Origin: CAYVVT01 sp964454335
Lineage (GTDB): Bacteria > Fidelibacterota > UBA8477 > JABMPR01
Direction: 5' to 3'
DNA: 35,099 nt
Assembly (NCBI GenBank): GCA_964454335.1
Contig: CAYVVT010000024.1
Location: 1 to 35,099 of the forward strand
How positions within the stretch are numbered: position 1 is the first letter of the stretch; the number at the start of each line of letters is the position of its first letter. The position numbers and the translations under genes are program-made. Below, piece after piece: positions 1 to 5,923 of the stretch. The notes beneath the pieces are model-generated. The model made no database searches. It was not told the DNA's origin and was given only the letters and a program-made list of their open reading frames with translations.

Positions 1-248
1 GGTGCTGGCAATGCTTCGCATTGCTTGGAAGAATGTCGTTTCACTCCATTCTTCTAAGTAATCTTGTCAAACAAGGAGGTGGGTAACCACCTGCCCCTGC
101 TACTCATTTTCAAAGCAGTTTTCGCGCTAGCGGAAACTGCCAAGCTGAAGCGGAACGCTTCAGCCAGCTACTGGGTGCTGGCAATGCTTCGCATTGCTTG
201 GAAGAATGTCGTTTCACTCCATTCTTCTTTGTAATCTTGTCAAAACAG
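1..248. repeat. 173-bp-period direct repeat, two copies
   Basis: Positions 1-54 recur exactly at 174-227, and the similarity runs on with a few changes to about 75 and 248. Each copy contains a small perfect hairpin (GCAATGC, TTC, GCATTGC at 8-24 in copy 1), then a second palindrome with arms GAAGAATG and CATTCTTC (29-54), then a third with arms GGTGG/CCACC in copy 1 and GTGG/CCAC in copy 2. Copy 1 begins at the window edge, so the array may continue outside. No convincing reading frame crosses it. Confidence 0.85.
111..164. repeat. Paired-palindrome element, copy 1
   Basis: The element begins with CAAAGCAGTTTTCG, which pairs with the downstream arm GCGGAAACTGC ending at 140. After a CAA linker comes a perfect 9-bp stem (GCTGAAGCG at 144-152, loop GAA, CGCTTCAGC at 156-164). 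The same two-hairpin layout recurs at 335-398 and 564-615. The first hairpin is conserved in sequence, while the second keeps its pairing but changes sequence. Confidence 0.8.
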
Positions 249-334
249 GGGAGTGGTAAACCACAATCTCCTGAAAATCATATTCATATGTCGATCCAGA
301 GATTGGGGAGACCACAGTCTCCGAATACTCTGTT

Positions 335-398
335 TCAAAGCAGTTTTCGAAACCGTCGAGGTTTTGAAAACTGCCAAGCTGCTGCCAAAGGCAGCAGC
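335..398. repeat. Paired-palindrome element, copy 2
   Basis: It starts with the same CAAAGCAGTTTTCG as copies 1 and 3, with a longer loop, and closes with GAAAACTGCC ending at 375. The second hairpin is a perfect 9-bp stem, GCTGCTGCC (378-386), loop AAA, GGCAGCAGC (390-398). Read on the minus strand, it begins three bases after the 3' end of tRNA-Glu, so it would be transcribed directly behind the tRNA. There is no U-run, so I do not call it an intrinsic terminator. Confidence 0.8.
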
Positions 399-401
399 CT
401 G

Positions 402-473
402 TAGCGCGTAGGGGAATCGAACCCCTGCTACCGGCGTGAGAGGCCGGCGTCCTAACCGCTAGACGAACGCGCC
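402..473 (-). tRNA. tRNA-Glu (anticodon CUC)
   Basis: A full cloverleaf folds on the minus strand: 7-bp acceptor GGCGCGT/ACGCGCT with a G1-U72 wobble pair, D arm GTCT/GGAC, anticodon stem CCGGC/GCCGG with loop CTCTCAC, and T arm AGGGG/CCCCT around TTCGATT. The anticodon is CUC and the discriminator base is A. No CCA is encoded. A copy of its 5' end lies about 160 bp away at 617-638. It may be co-transcribed with tRNA-Gln, which lies upstream on the same strand. Confidence 0.95.
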
Positions 474-563
474 ATGTACAAGATTCGTGACTCGTGACTC
501 GAGAAGAATCACGCTTCGAATCAAGAATCATGCTATTTCAAAAATCTTACTTGATGTCTTTTC

Positions 564-615
564 CAAAGCAGTTTTCGCTTTGCGAAAACTGCCAACGCGA
601 AGCGTCAACTTCGCG
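564..615. repeat. Paired-palindrome element, copy 3
   Basis: CAAAGCAGTTTTCG (564-577) pairs with CGAAAACTGC (583-592). The second hairpin has arms CGCGAAG (596-602) and CTTCGCG (609-615). It lies directly beside the truncated tRNA-Glu copy at 617-638, in the same position relative to tRNA sequence that copy 2 takes beside the intact tRNA-Glu. Confidence 0.8.
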
Positions 616-616
616 C

Positions 617-638
617 AACCGCTAGACGAACGCGCCAT
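617..638 (-). pseudogene. tRNA-Glu 5'-end fragment
   Basis: These 22 bases equal positions 454-475, that is, the first 20 nucleotides of tRNA-Glu (acceptor 5' strand, D stem and part of the D loop) plus two upstream bases. The anticodon arm, T arm and 3' acceptor strand are absent and are replaced by the paired-palindrome copy 3. Loose similarity continues upstream of the tRNA start on the minus strand, where both copies are followed by TCGTGA-type short repeats (about 484-500 and 642-672). It cannot make a tRNA. Confidence 0.85.
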
Positions 639-722
639 TTATCGTGAATCGTGATGGTGACTCGTGATTCGGTTTGTCAAAGGCTTAGAGTCATTTCTCG
701 ATTCGCATTTCAATCAGCGATT

Positions 723-747
723 GATGCATTCTACAGAGGAATGCATC
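723..747. repeat. Perfect 9-bp hairpin between tRNAs
   Basis: GATGCATTC (723-731) pairs perfectly with GAATGCATC (739-747) across a 7-nt loop. It lies between tRNA-Gln and the tRNA-Glu fragment. It has no U-run on either strand and could be a processing or pausing hairpin in a minus-strand tRNA transcript. Its role is unknown. Confidence 0.6.
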
Positions 748-837
748 TGAACATTGGAAACTCAGATCCCGAAAGCAACCAAAGCCACTGGCTCCCAGAA
801 CCCGAGTCCCAATACTCAAATATACACAAAAAGCGTG

Positions 838-908
838 CAGCCGGGAGAGGATTCGAACCCCTAACGAAGGATCCAGAGACCTTTGTGTTACCATTACACC
901 ACCCGGCT
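838..908 (-). tRNA. tRNA-Gln (anticodon CUG)
   Basis: The minus strand folds with a perfect 7-bp acceptor (AGCCGGG/CCCGGCT), a 3-bp D stem GTG/CAC and an anticodon stem with one T-T mismatch at 31-39 around loop CTCTGGA, giving anticodon CUG. The T loop is TTCGAAT. The discriminator is G, as expected for glutamine tRNA, and CCA is not encoded. A well-spaced promoter lies just upstream at 929-957. Confidence 0.95.
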
Positions 909-928
909 CGATATCATAAAGCGCGGCG

Positions 929-957
929 AATATAAATGATGGGTCAGCCTATGGCAA
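929..957 (-). promoter_or_regulatory. Promoter of tRNA-Gln (and perhaps tRNA-Glu)
   Basis: On the minus strand TTGCCA (952-957) and TATATT (929-934) are separated by exactly 17 bases, which is sigma70-like. The expected start site is near 922, about 14 nt before the tRNA. No other good promoter is seen between the two tRNAs, so the transcript could run through both. Confidence 0.6.
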
Positions 958-1003
958 TAAGAGATGTGTATTCATGCATTTTGCGTCTTGAGGCATGCAA
1001 TAA

Positions 1004-1012
1004 TGGTATACT
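1004..1012 (+). promoter_or_regulatory. Extended -10 promoter candidate for cutA
   Basis: TGGTATACT matches an extended -10 element (TGnTATACT). The only -35-like hexamer, TTGCGT at 981-986, is 20 bases away, which is long. The element lies about 48 bases upstream of the cutA ATG. Confidence 0.35.
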
Positions 1013-1059
1013 CCTGACTAAAGTGATACATTAGCGTTCCATTTTATCCAGGAGTATTT

Positions 1060-1407
1060 ATGCCTGATAGTCAGAGCTCACGTTTTGTACAGATACAGAC
1101 AACCATTGATGATCGTGCCATCGCCCAGAAGATGGCGGAAGAACTCGTCGGTAAAAGATTAGTCGCCTGCGTTCAGATACTTTCCGGTGTACATAGTACA
1201 TATCGCTGGCGTGACAAGATCGAGGTCGCCAAGGAACATCTGCTGCTCATCAAGACCATCCGCAGCCGCAGTGAGCAGGTTATGGATTATCTCCAGGAGA
1301 TCCATACCTATGATGTACCCGAGATCGTTATGATCCCTTATGAGAGCGTCAGTGAATCATACGGGGAATGGATCGAAGCTGTCTGCCATCTACCGGAGTA
1401 CCCTTAA
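1060..1407 (+). CDS. cutA: CutA1-like divalent cation tolerance protein
   Basis: This 115-aa protein matches the CutA1 family across its length, and that family is normally 100-115 aa. The recognisable core is KRLVACVQI at residues 32-40, the following tyrosine/tryptophan segment STYRWRDKIE (46-55), and the C-terminal DVPEIV (85-90) and YGEWI. CutA1 proteins form very stable trimers of ferredoxin-like folds. They were linked genetically to copper tolerance in E. coli, but their biochemical role is unsettled. The start is supported by AGGAG at 1050-1054, five bases before the ATG. It is the only sizeable plus-strand gene besides the GIY-YIG gene and converges with leuS. No clear terminator is visible in the 125 bases between them, only a weak hairpin (CATAG/CTATG near 1419-1431). 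Confidence 0.9.
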   Translation: MPDSQSSRFVQIQTTIDDRAIAQKMAEELVGKRLVACVQILSGVHSTYRWRDKIEVAKEHLLLIKTIRSRSEQVMDYLQEIHTYDVPEIVMIPYESVSESYGEWIEAVCHLPEYP

Positions 1408-1532
1408 ATAGCCTCATTCATAGCATACTATGGTTAATATATATTATGTCGAGTGTTTCAAATCTATGCTAGACAGGTCTTTCCAGGCAGTTTACTCCCC
1501 CTGCTGTTTGACTTCGGAAATGTATTAGATGA

Positions 1533-3977
1533 TCATCTTACGACGATATTCACAAGCTTCTTGGGAACCACAATCGTCTTGATGATCTGCTTGCCCGCTG
1601 TGTAGCTCTGGATCTTCTCGATGGCCAGCGCTTTTTCCACAATGGCATCCTGGTCAAGTTCGGCCTCAACTTCCATCTCGGCCCGTAGTTTACCGTTTAT
1701 CTGGATCACCAGCTTGATCATGTCCCTGGCAAGATGTGCTTCGTCCCATTCAAGCCATGGTCTGTAAGCCAGTGATTCATCCATACCCGAAATGGTGCTT
1801 AGTTCTTCAGTAATGTGCGGTGCGAATGGATTCAACAGGATAACAAGTGCTTCAAAGGCCTCTCGCGGTGTGCTTTCAAGCGTTCTCAGATGGTTGAGAA
1901 AGATCATCAGCTGGGAAATAGCCGTGTTGAATGACAGATTATCCAGATCCCGGGTGACCTTTTTGATGGTAAAATGCATTTCAGCCAGGGTTGCCTGATC
2001 CGGTTCTGATCCATCAACATTCCGTAGTTGACCATCCTCGGTGACAAAATGCCGCCAGAGACGGTTCAGAAAGCGGTAAACACCCTCTATACCACTGGTA
2101 TTCCAAGGTTTGGAGCGTTCCAGCGGTCCCATGAACATCTCATACAGCCGCATGGTATCAGCTCCATACACCCGGATGACATCGTCCGGATTGATGACAT
2201 TCCCCCGGGATTTGGACATTTTCTCCCCGTCCTCGCCCAGGATCATGCCCTGATTCACAAGTTTCTGGAACGGTTCCGCCGTCGATACGTACCCAAGATC
2301 GAATAGTACCTTGTGCCAGAAACGTGCATACAATAAATGCAGAACAGCGTGTTCTGCGCCACCGATATACAGGTCCACAGGCATCCAGTACTTTTCTTTA
2401 TCAGGAGCCCAACCCGATTCCTCATTATGCGGATCGATGAAACGCAGGTAATACCAGCAGGACCCAGCCCACTGCGGCATCGTATTCGTTTCACGCTGAA
2501 AAACCTTCCCAGACTCTGGATCGACCACCTGCAGCCATTCCTTCGCGTTTGCCAGGGGTGACTCCCCCGTTCCAGACGGTTTGATCTTATCAAGTACTGG
2601 AAGTGTCAGCGGTAAGTCACTGTCAGACAGTGGTATAGTACTTCCGCTATCATGAAGAATTGGAAATGGTTCACCCCAGTAGCGTTGACGTGAGAATAAC
2701 CAGTCACGGAGCTTGTAATTAACTGCACGTTTCCCTTTTCCAGTTTCCTCCAGCCAGTCAATGGTGTTCTGGATCGCGATACTGGGTTTCAGCTCATTGA
2801 TACTGAAGGATCCATCGGGTGTCTGCGAATTCACCATCACACCGTCATCGATATCCGTGAAGGCCTCCTGTGAGATATCACCACCCGAAACAACCTCAAC
2901 TATGGGTAGCTCGAACTTGGTGGCAAAATCATAATCACGTTCATCATGAGCCGGGACAGCCATGATTGCTCCGGTCCCGTAACTCATGAGAACCATATCG
3001 CTTACCCAGATGGGGATCTCCTGGTCATTCACAGGATTGATGGCGTGGGAGCCGGTAAACTCACCGGTCTTGTCCTTGGCCAGGTCCGTCCTGTCCAGGT
3101 CGCTCTTCCGAGAAGCCACCTCACGGTACGATTCTACCGCAGATCTGTGCTCATCGGTGGTGATGATATCAACCCAGGGATGTTCGGGAGCCAGGACCAT
3201 ATATGTTGCGCCCCAGAGCGTATCCGGACGCGTTGTGAACACGGTGAGGTGATCATCGATGGACGGAATTTCGAAATGGACGTCTCCCCCTACGCTCTTG
3301 CCGATCCAGTTCCGCTGCATGTCCTTGATGGATTCGGACCAGTCCAGGTCCTCGAGATCATCCAGCAGCCGTTCCGCGTATTCAGTAATCTTCAACATCC
3401 ACTGACGCATGGGTTTACGGATCACCGGGTGTCCCCCGCGTTCCGACTTGCCATCGATGACTTCTTCGTTGGCCAGCACAGTTCCCAGGGCCGGACACCA
3501 GTTAACAGGGACCTCGGCTTCGTATGCCAGACCCTTCCTATAGAGCTGGAGAAAGATCCACTGCGTCCACTTGTAGTACTTCTCGTCCGTGGTGTTGATC
3601 TCACGGTCCCAATCATAGGAGAAGCCCAGGGCCTGGATCTGTCGCTTGAAGGTGGCGATGTTCTCGGCAGTCTTTACTGCTGGTGGCGTCCCGGTTTCAA
3701 TGGCATACTGCTCCGCAGGCAGGCCAAAGGCATCCCAACCCATGGGATGCAGGACATTGAAACCGCACATGCGTTTGTAACGTGCAATGATATCCGTGGC
3801 AGTATACCCTTCCGGGTGACCCACATGCAGTCCCTGACCGGATGGATATGGGAACATATCCAGGATATAGAATTTCTCTTTGTCCTCAATATTATCCAGC
3901 GCCTTGAAGGTCTTGTTCTCCAACCAGTATTTCTGCCATTTCGGCTCGATCTCTGCGAAGGGGTATCTGTCTGCCAT
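1533..3977 (-). CDS. leuS: Leucyl-tRNA synthetase
   Basis: This 814-aa class I synthetase charges tRNA-Leu in the cytoplasm. The HIGH signature appears as HVGH (51-54) within FPYPSGQGLHVGH, and the KMSKS loop is exact at 586-590. The bacterial-type editing (CP1) domain lies between them, including the threonine-rich TVFTTRPDTLWGATY stretch. The C-terminal region ends with an ILxVVxKLVNIVV-like tail typical of bacterial LeuRS. Its length matches the family. AGGAGA lies 13 bases upstream of the ATG, which is long but usable. A 17-bp-spaced promoter is at 4029-4057. The gene is monocistronic: it faces cutA at its 3' end and is divergent from tRNA-Pro. Confidence 0.97.
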   Translation of the reverse strand: MADRYPFAEIEPKWQKYWLENKTFKALDNIEDKEKFYILDMFPYPSGQGLHVGHPEGYTATDIIARYKRMCGFNVLHPMGWDAFGLPAEQYAIETGTPPAVKTAENIATFKRQIQALGFSYDWDREINTTDEKYYKWTQWIFLQLYRKGLAYEAEVPVNWCPALGTVLANEEVIDGKSERGGHPVIRKPMRQWMLKITEYAERLLDDLEDLDWSESIKDMQRNWIGKSVGGDVHFEIPSIDDHLTVFTTRPDTLWGATYMVLAPEHPWVDIITTDEHRSAVESYREVASRKSDLDRTDLAKDKTGEFTGSHAINPVNDQEIPIWVSDMVLMSYGTGAIMAVPAHDERDYDFATKFELPIVEVVSGGDISQEAFTDIDDGVMVNSQTPDGSFSINELKPSIAIQNTIDWLEETGKGKRAVNYKLRDWLFSRQRYWGEPFPILHDSGSTIPLSDSDLPLTLPVLDKIKPSGTGESPLANAKEWLQVVDPESGKVFQRETNTMPQWAGSCWYYLRFIDPHNEESGWAPDKEKYWMPVDLYIGGAEHAVLHLLYARFWHKVLFDLGYVSTAEPFQKLVNQGMILGEDGEKMSKSRGNVINPDDVIRVYGADTMRLYEMFMGPLERSKPWNTSGIEGVYRFLNRLWRHFVTEDGQLRNVDGSEPDQATLAEMHFTIKKVTRDLDNLSFNTAISQLMIFLNHLRTLESTPREAFEALVILLNPFAPHITEELSTISGMDESLAYRPWLEWDEAHLARDMIKLVIQINGKLRAEMEVEAELDQDAIVEKALAIEKIQSYTAGKQIIKTIVVPKKLVNIVVR

Positions 3978-4028
3978 GATGATCTGCTATTCTCCTATAC
4001 CTGCATACAGCGTCAAAAAAGTGCCGGA

Positions 4029-4057
4029 ATAATACTATCTGCATGGTGTGATCGCAA
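4029..4057 (-). promoter_or_regulatory. leuS promoter
   Basis: Minus-strand TTGCGA (4052-4057) and TATTAT (4029-4034) are 17 bases apart. Transcription would start near 4022, leaving a leader of about 45 nt before leuS. Confidence 0.55.
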
Positions 4058-4104
4058 CAGCAGAGCCTTCACAAAACAATTCAATATGATATCTCATTGG
4101 CAGC

Positions 4105-4133
4105 TTGCCTTATGGTGTATGTTATAATATACT
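4105..4133 (+). promoter_or_regulatory. Promoter of tRNA-Pro and the GIY-YIG gene
   Basis: TTGCCT (4105-4110) and TATACT (4128-4133) are 17 bases apart, with the start expected near 4140 and tRNA-Pro beginning at 4155. An overlapping TATAAT at 4123-4128 is badly spaced for this -35. The GIY-YIG gene begins 10 bases after the tRNA and has no room for its own promoter, so this is probably its promoter as well. Confidence 0.6.
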
Positions 4134-4154
4134 TGTGCGCTTTTTTAGGGCACT

Positions 4155-4229
4155 CGGGGTGTAGCGCAGCCCGGTTAGCGCGCTTCGTTCGGGACGAAGA
4201 GGTCGGAGGTTCAAATCCTCTCACCCCGA
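4155..4229 (+). tRNA. tRNA-Pro (anticodon CGG)
   Basis: A complete cloverleaf is present: acceptor CGGGGTG/CACCCCG, anticodon stem CTTCG/CGAAG around loop TTCGGGA (anticodon CGG) and T arm GGAGG/CCTCT around TTCAAAT. The discriminator is A and CCA is not encoded. Its D-loop-to-3'-end portion, with the same eight following bases, is partly repeated at 4480-4542 on the far side of the GIY-YIG gene. Confidence 0.95.
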
Positions 4230-4239
4230 CTTAACCACT

Positions 4240-4485
4240 ATGACAACTGTTTACATCATCTATAGAGCAACACGTGATCGCTATTATGTCGGTTGTACCG
4301 ATGACTTGACTCGTCGACTGACCGAACATAACTCCGGACAAACCAAATCCACGCGAGGTGGTGATCCGTGGGAACTTGTATTCTCTCGTGAATTCACTGA
4401 TAGAGCGGCAGGGCTTTCATTTGAGCGGAAGATCAAGAACCAGAAGTCACGCCATTTCATAGAGGAATTGATCAACACTGGTTAG
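4240..4485 (+). CDS. Small GIY-YIG endonuclease embedded between tRNA-Pro repeats
   Basis: This 81-aa protein is a single GIY-YIG domain of the UPF0213/UvrC-N-like group. VYII (4-7) and YYVG (15-18) stand for the GIY and YIG motifs. Further conserved positions are R26 in the LTRRLTEHN helix, H30, and the metal-binding glutamate E62 in SFERKIK. The family cleaves DNA, and some members are homing nucleases. The context is striking. The ATG lies 10 bases after tRNA-Pro, with no obvious Shine-Dalgarno sequence. The last codons and TAG stop are made from GGTTAG, a tRNA D-loop sequence that opens the truncated tRNA copy at 4480-4534. I infer a miniature tRNA-targeting nuclease element. A housekeeping role is also possible. 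The fold is clear, but the biology is not. Confidence 0.85.
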   Translation: MTTVYIIYRATRDRYYVGCTDDLTRRLTEHNSGQTKSTRGGDPWELVFSREFTDRAAGLSFERKIKNQKSRHFIEELINTG

Positions 4486-4534
4486 CGCGTCCCGCTTTGC
4501 GGGAAGGTCGGAGGTTCAAATCCTCTCACCCCGA
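4480..4534 (+). pseudogene. 5'-truncated tRNA-Pro copy
   Basis: GGTTAGCGCG at 4480-4489 matches the D loop and D stem of tRNA-Pro. After a different 16-base middle, the T arm and 3' acceptor strand repeat exactly (from GGTCGGAGG to CACCCCGA), followed by the same CTTAACCA. The acceptor 5' strand and the start of the D arm are missing. The anticodon arm is replaced by a short hairpin TCCCG-CTTTG-CGGGA without a U33 loop, so it cannot act as a normal tRNA. Its first bases supply the stop codon of the GIY-YIG gene. Confidence 0.85.
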
Positions 4535-4579
4535 CTTAACCAAAAGACAGTCGGTAGAAGACAGGAGACAGAGCACATC

Positions 4580-4723
4580 TGTCATTGCCAGCCTGCCTGC
4601 CCACGGCTGGCAGGCGAGGAGACATTCGCGTGGCGAATGGCGACGTGGCAATCCAGTATTTCTGGTGCCGCTCTTCTCTAACTAGATCACCACAGCCCCG
4701 CTCCGCGTGGCTTCGTGATGACA
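4580..4723. mobile_element. MITE-like interspersed repeat
   Basis: A 144-bp non-coding block opens with TGTCATTGCCAGCC and closes with GGCTTCGTGATGACA, imperfect terminal inverted repeats. Inside are two hairpins (GCCAGCC with GGCTGGC, and CATTCGC with GCGAATG) and CGACGTGGCAATCC. The GTCATTGC...CGACGTGGCAATCC layout resembles short interspersed repeats known from many bacterial genomes. It lies between the tRNA-Pro fragment and the 3' end of the COG2426 gene. It encodes no transposase. Confidence 0.6.
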
Positions 4724-4731
4724 GACCATGC

Positions 4732-5226
4732 CTAATTGACGAAGAACATCCCTGTAGCTGTGAGAGTGGTGACGATGGTGGCACTCATGAGCAAGCCAAC
4801 GAAAACCGCAAGAAATGATCTGCGATACGGCAAGCCGAAAAGGAATGCCGCTACGCATCCGGTCCATGCACCAGTGACAGGTAACGGAATCCCCACAAAG
4901 ACCACCAACCCAAAGAACTCCCATGTTTCGATGAGCCTGCCCTTACGCCGGGTACGAGCGAACAACCAGGTGAAAAATCTATCGAAGATGGTCCAGCGCC
5001 GCAGGAAATCCGAGATGGGTTCGAGAAAGAGGAGGATCGGGATGGCGATGACGAAATTACCTGCTACCGCCCAGGCATAGGCTTCATACCAGGGCATTTC
5101 ACCGAAGGTCATCCCCCAGGGCAGGGCAACACGCAATTCACCAATAGGCGTCATTGCCAGCAGGAAGGTCACCCAGCGGGGATCGTTGAGGGTACTCTGA
5201 AAGAACTGGATCAGGGATTCAACCAC
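4732..5226 (-). CDS. Small multidrug export family (COG2426) membrane protein
   Basis: This 164-aa protein has about four membrane segments (around 18-38, 50-70, 104-131 and 137-162). Two family-type motifs are visible: TPIGELRVALPWG (26-38) and GIPLPVTGAWTG (112-123), as in COG2426 proteins (Pfam Sm_multidrug_ex). The charged loop FARTRRKGRLIE sits between the halves. The family name derives from a presumed drug-export link, but the transported substrate is unknown. Its start overlaps the end of the glycosyltransferase gene upstream by 16 bases, so the two are translationally coupled. Its stop lies nine bases from the interspersed repeat, which may serve as its 3' end. Confidence 0.8.
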   Translation of the reverse strand: MVESLIQFFQSTLNDPRWVTFLLAMTPIGELRVALPWGMTFGEMPWYEAYAWAVAGNFVIAIPILLFLEPISDFLRRWTIFDRFFTWLFARTRRKGRLIETWEFFGLVVFVGIPLPVTGAWTGCVAAFLFGLPYRRSFLAVFVGLLMSATIVTTLTATGMFFVN

Positions 5227-5897
5227 AGAAAACTCCTTAGAAAGAGGCGTACAAAACGAAGCGTATCCTTGAAATGCTGTATCTGGCTATCTTCATCACC
5301 ATAGATAACCGGGATCGGAACATGAGCAAACCTATATCCCATGCGAGCTGCGCGTAAAAGTACCGCAGATTCGAATTGAAAACCTTCGACTTCAAGATCC
5401 CAGAGTCGTGGATGCTTCAGTGGATAGACCCTGAAGCCCACCTGACTGTCCATGATCCTCTTACCGCATCTCAGTGACAGCATCATGCTGGTCATCGAGT
5501 TGGACAGGATGCGGTGAAAAGGCATGTTCGCAAGATTCCAGTGACGCTTCCCCAAAACCACCACTTCTGGATGAACACTGGCTTTGCGGATGAAATCTGC
5601 CAATCGTTCGGGCGGGTGCTGGCCGTCTGCATCCAGTGTGATCGCGTGTGAAAAACCTTTTTGCCAGGCCCAGTTCAGACCACTGCGCAACGCTGCCCCC
5701 TTCCCCAGGTTCTCCTTGTGGGCCAGATAATGCGCCGCAACTACATCAGATCGAACCAGACCATCCGAACTGCCGTCGTTTACTATGAGGCATTCATATC
5801 CTGCTGAGGATATAGGATCTAAAATACCTGGCAGGCTTTGCCGGGCATTAAAAGCTGGAATGATGATCAGTGGACGGTATTCCTGAGATCCCTGCAT
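5211..5897 (-). CDS. Family 2 glycosyltransferase, DPM1/polyprenyl-phosphate type
   Basis: This 228-aa GT-A fold enzyme probably transfers a sugar from a nucleotide donor to a lipid phosphate or glycan. The GT2 marks are LIIIPAFNA (10-18), the nucleotide-binding VNDGSSDG (39-46), GKGAALRSGL (66-75) and the metal-binding DADGQHPPE (89-97). This last motif is characteristic of the dolichol-phosphate mannosyltransferase-like branch. No membrane helix is evident at the C terminus, so it is a catalytic domain alone. It lies between clpC (26 bases upstream) and the COG2426 gene, which it overlaps. The acceptor and donor cannot be told from sequence. Confidence 0.85.
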   Translation of the reverse strand: MQGSQEYRPLIIIPAFNARQSLPGILDPISSAGYECLIVNDGSSDGLVRSDVVAAHYLAHKENLGKGAALRSGLNWAWQKGFSHAITLDADGQHPPERLADFIRKASVHPEVVVLGKRHWNLANMPFHRILSNSMTSMMLSLRCGKRIMDSQVGFRVYPLKHPRLWDLEVEGFQFESAVLLRAARMGYRFAHVPIPVIYGDEDSQIQHFKDTLRFVRLFLRSFLWLNP

Positions 5898-5923
5898 ATG
5901 GATTCTATCCCAGGACGGAATAA

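Noticed and set aside
198..531. Two short frames over the tRNA-Glu and repeat region
   Set aside because: They are made of repeat and tRNA sequence. The palindromes and cloverleaf explain the bases better than coding does.
1..615. CRISPR array
   Set aside because: Repeats are few and irregular, and the intervals are themselves palindromic repeats, not unique spacers. No cas gene is present.
1408..1532. Bidirectional terminator between cutA and leuS
   Set aside because: Only a 5-bp hairpin without a U-run is visible.
2946..4127. Long plus-strand frame of 393 codons opposite leuS
   Set aside because: It is a shadow of the strongly supported leuS gene, has no family resemblance, and no ribosome site or promoter.
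4155..4731. Integrative island at tRNA-Pro with integrase
   Set aside because: The direct repeats are present, but the enclosed DNA holds only the 81-aa GIY-YIG gene and no recombinase.
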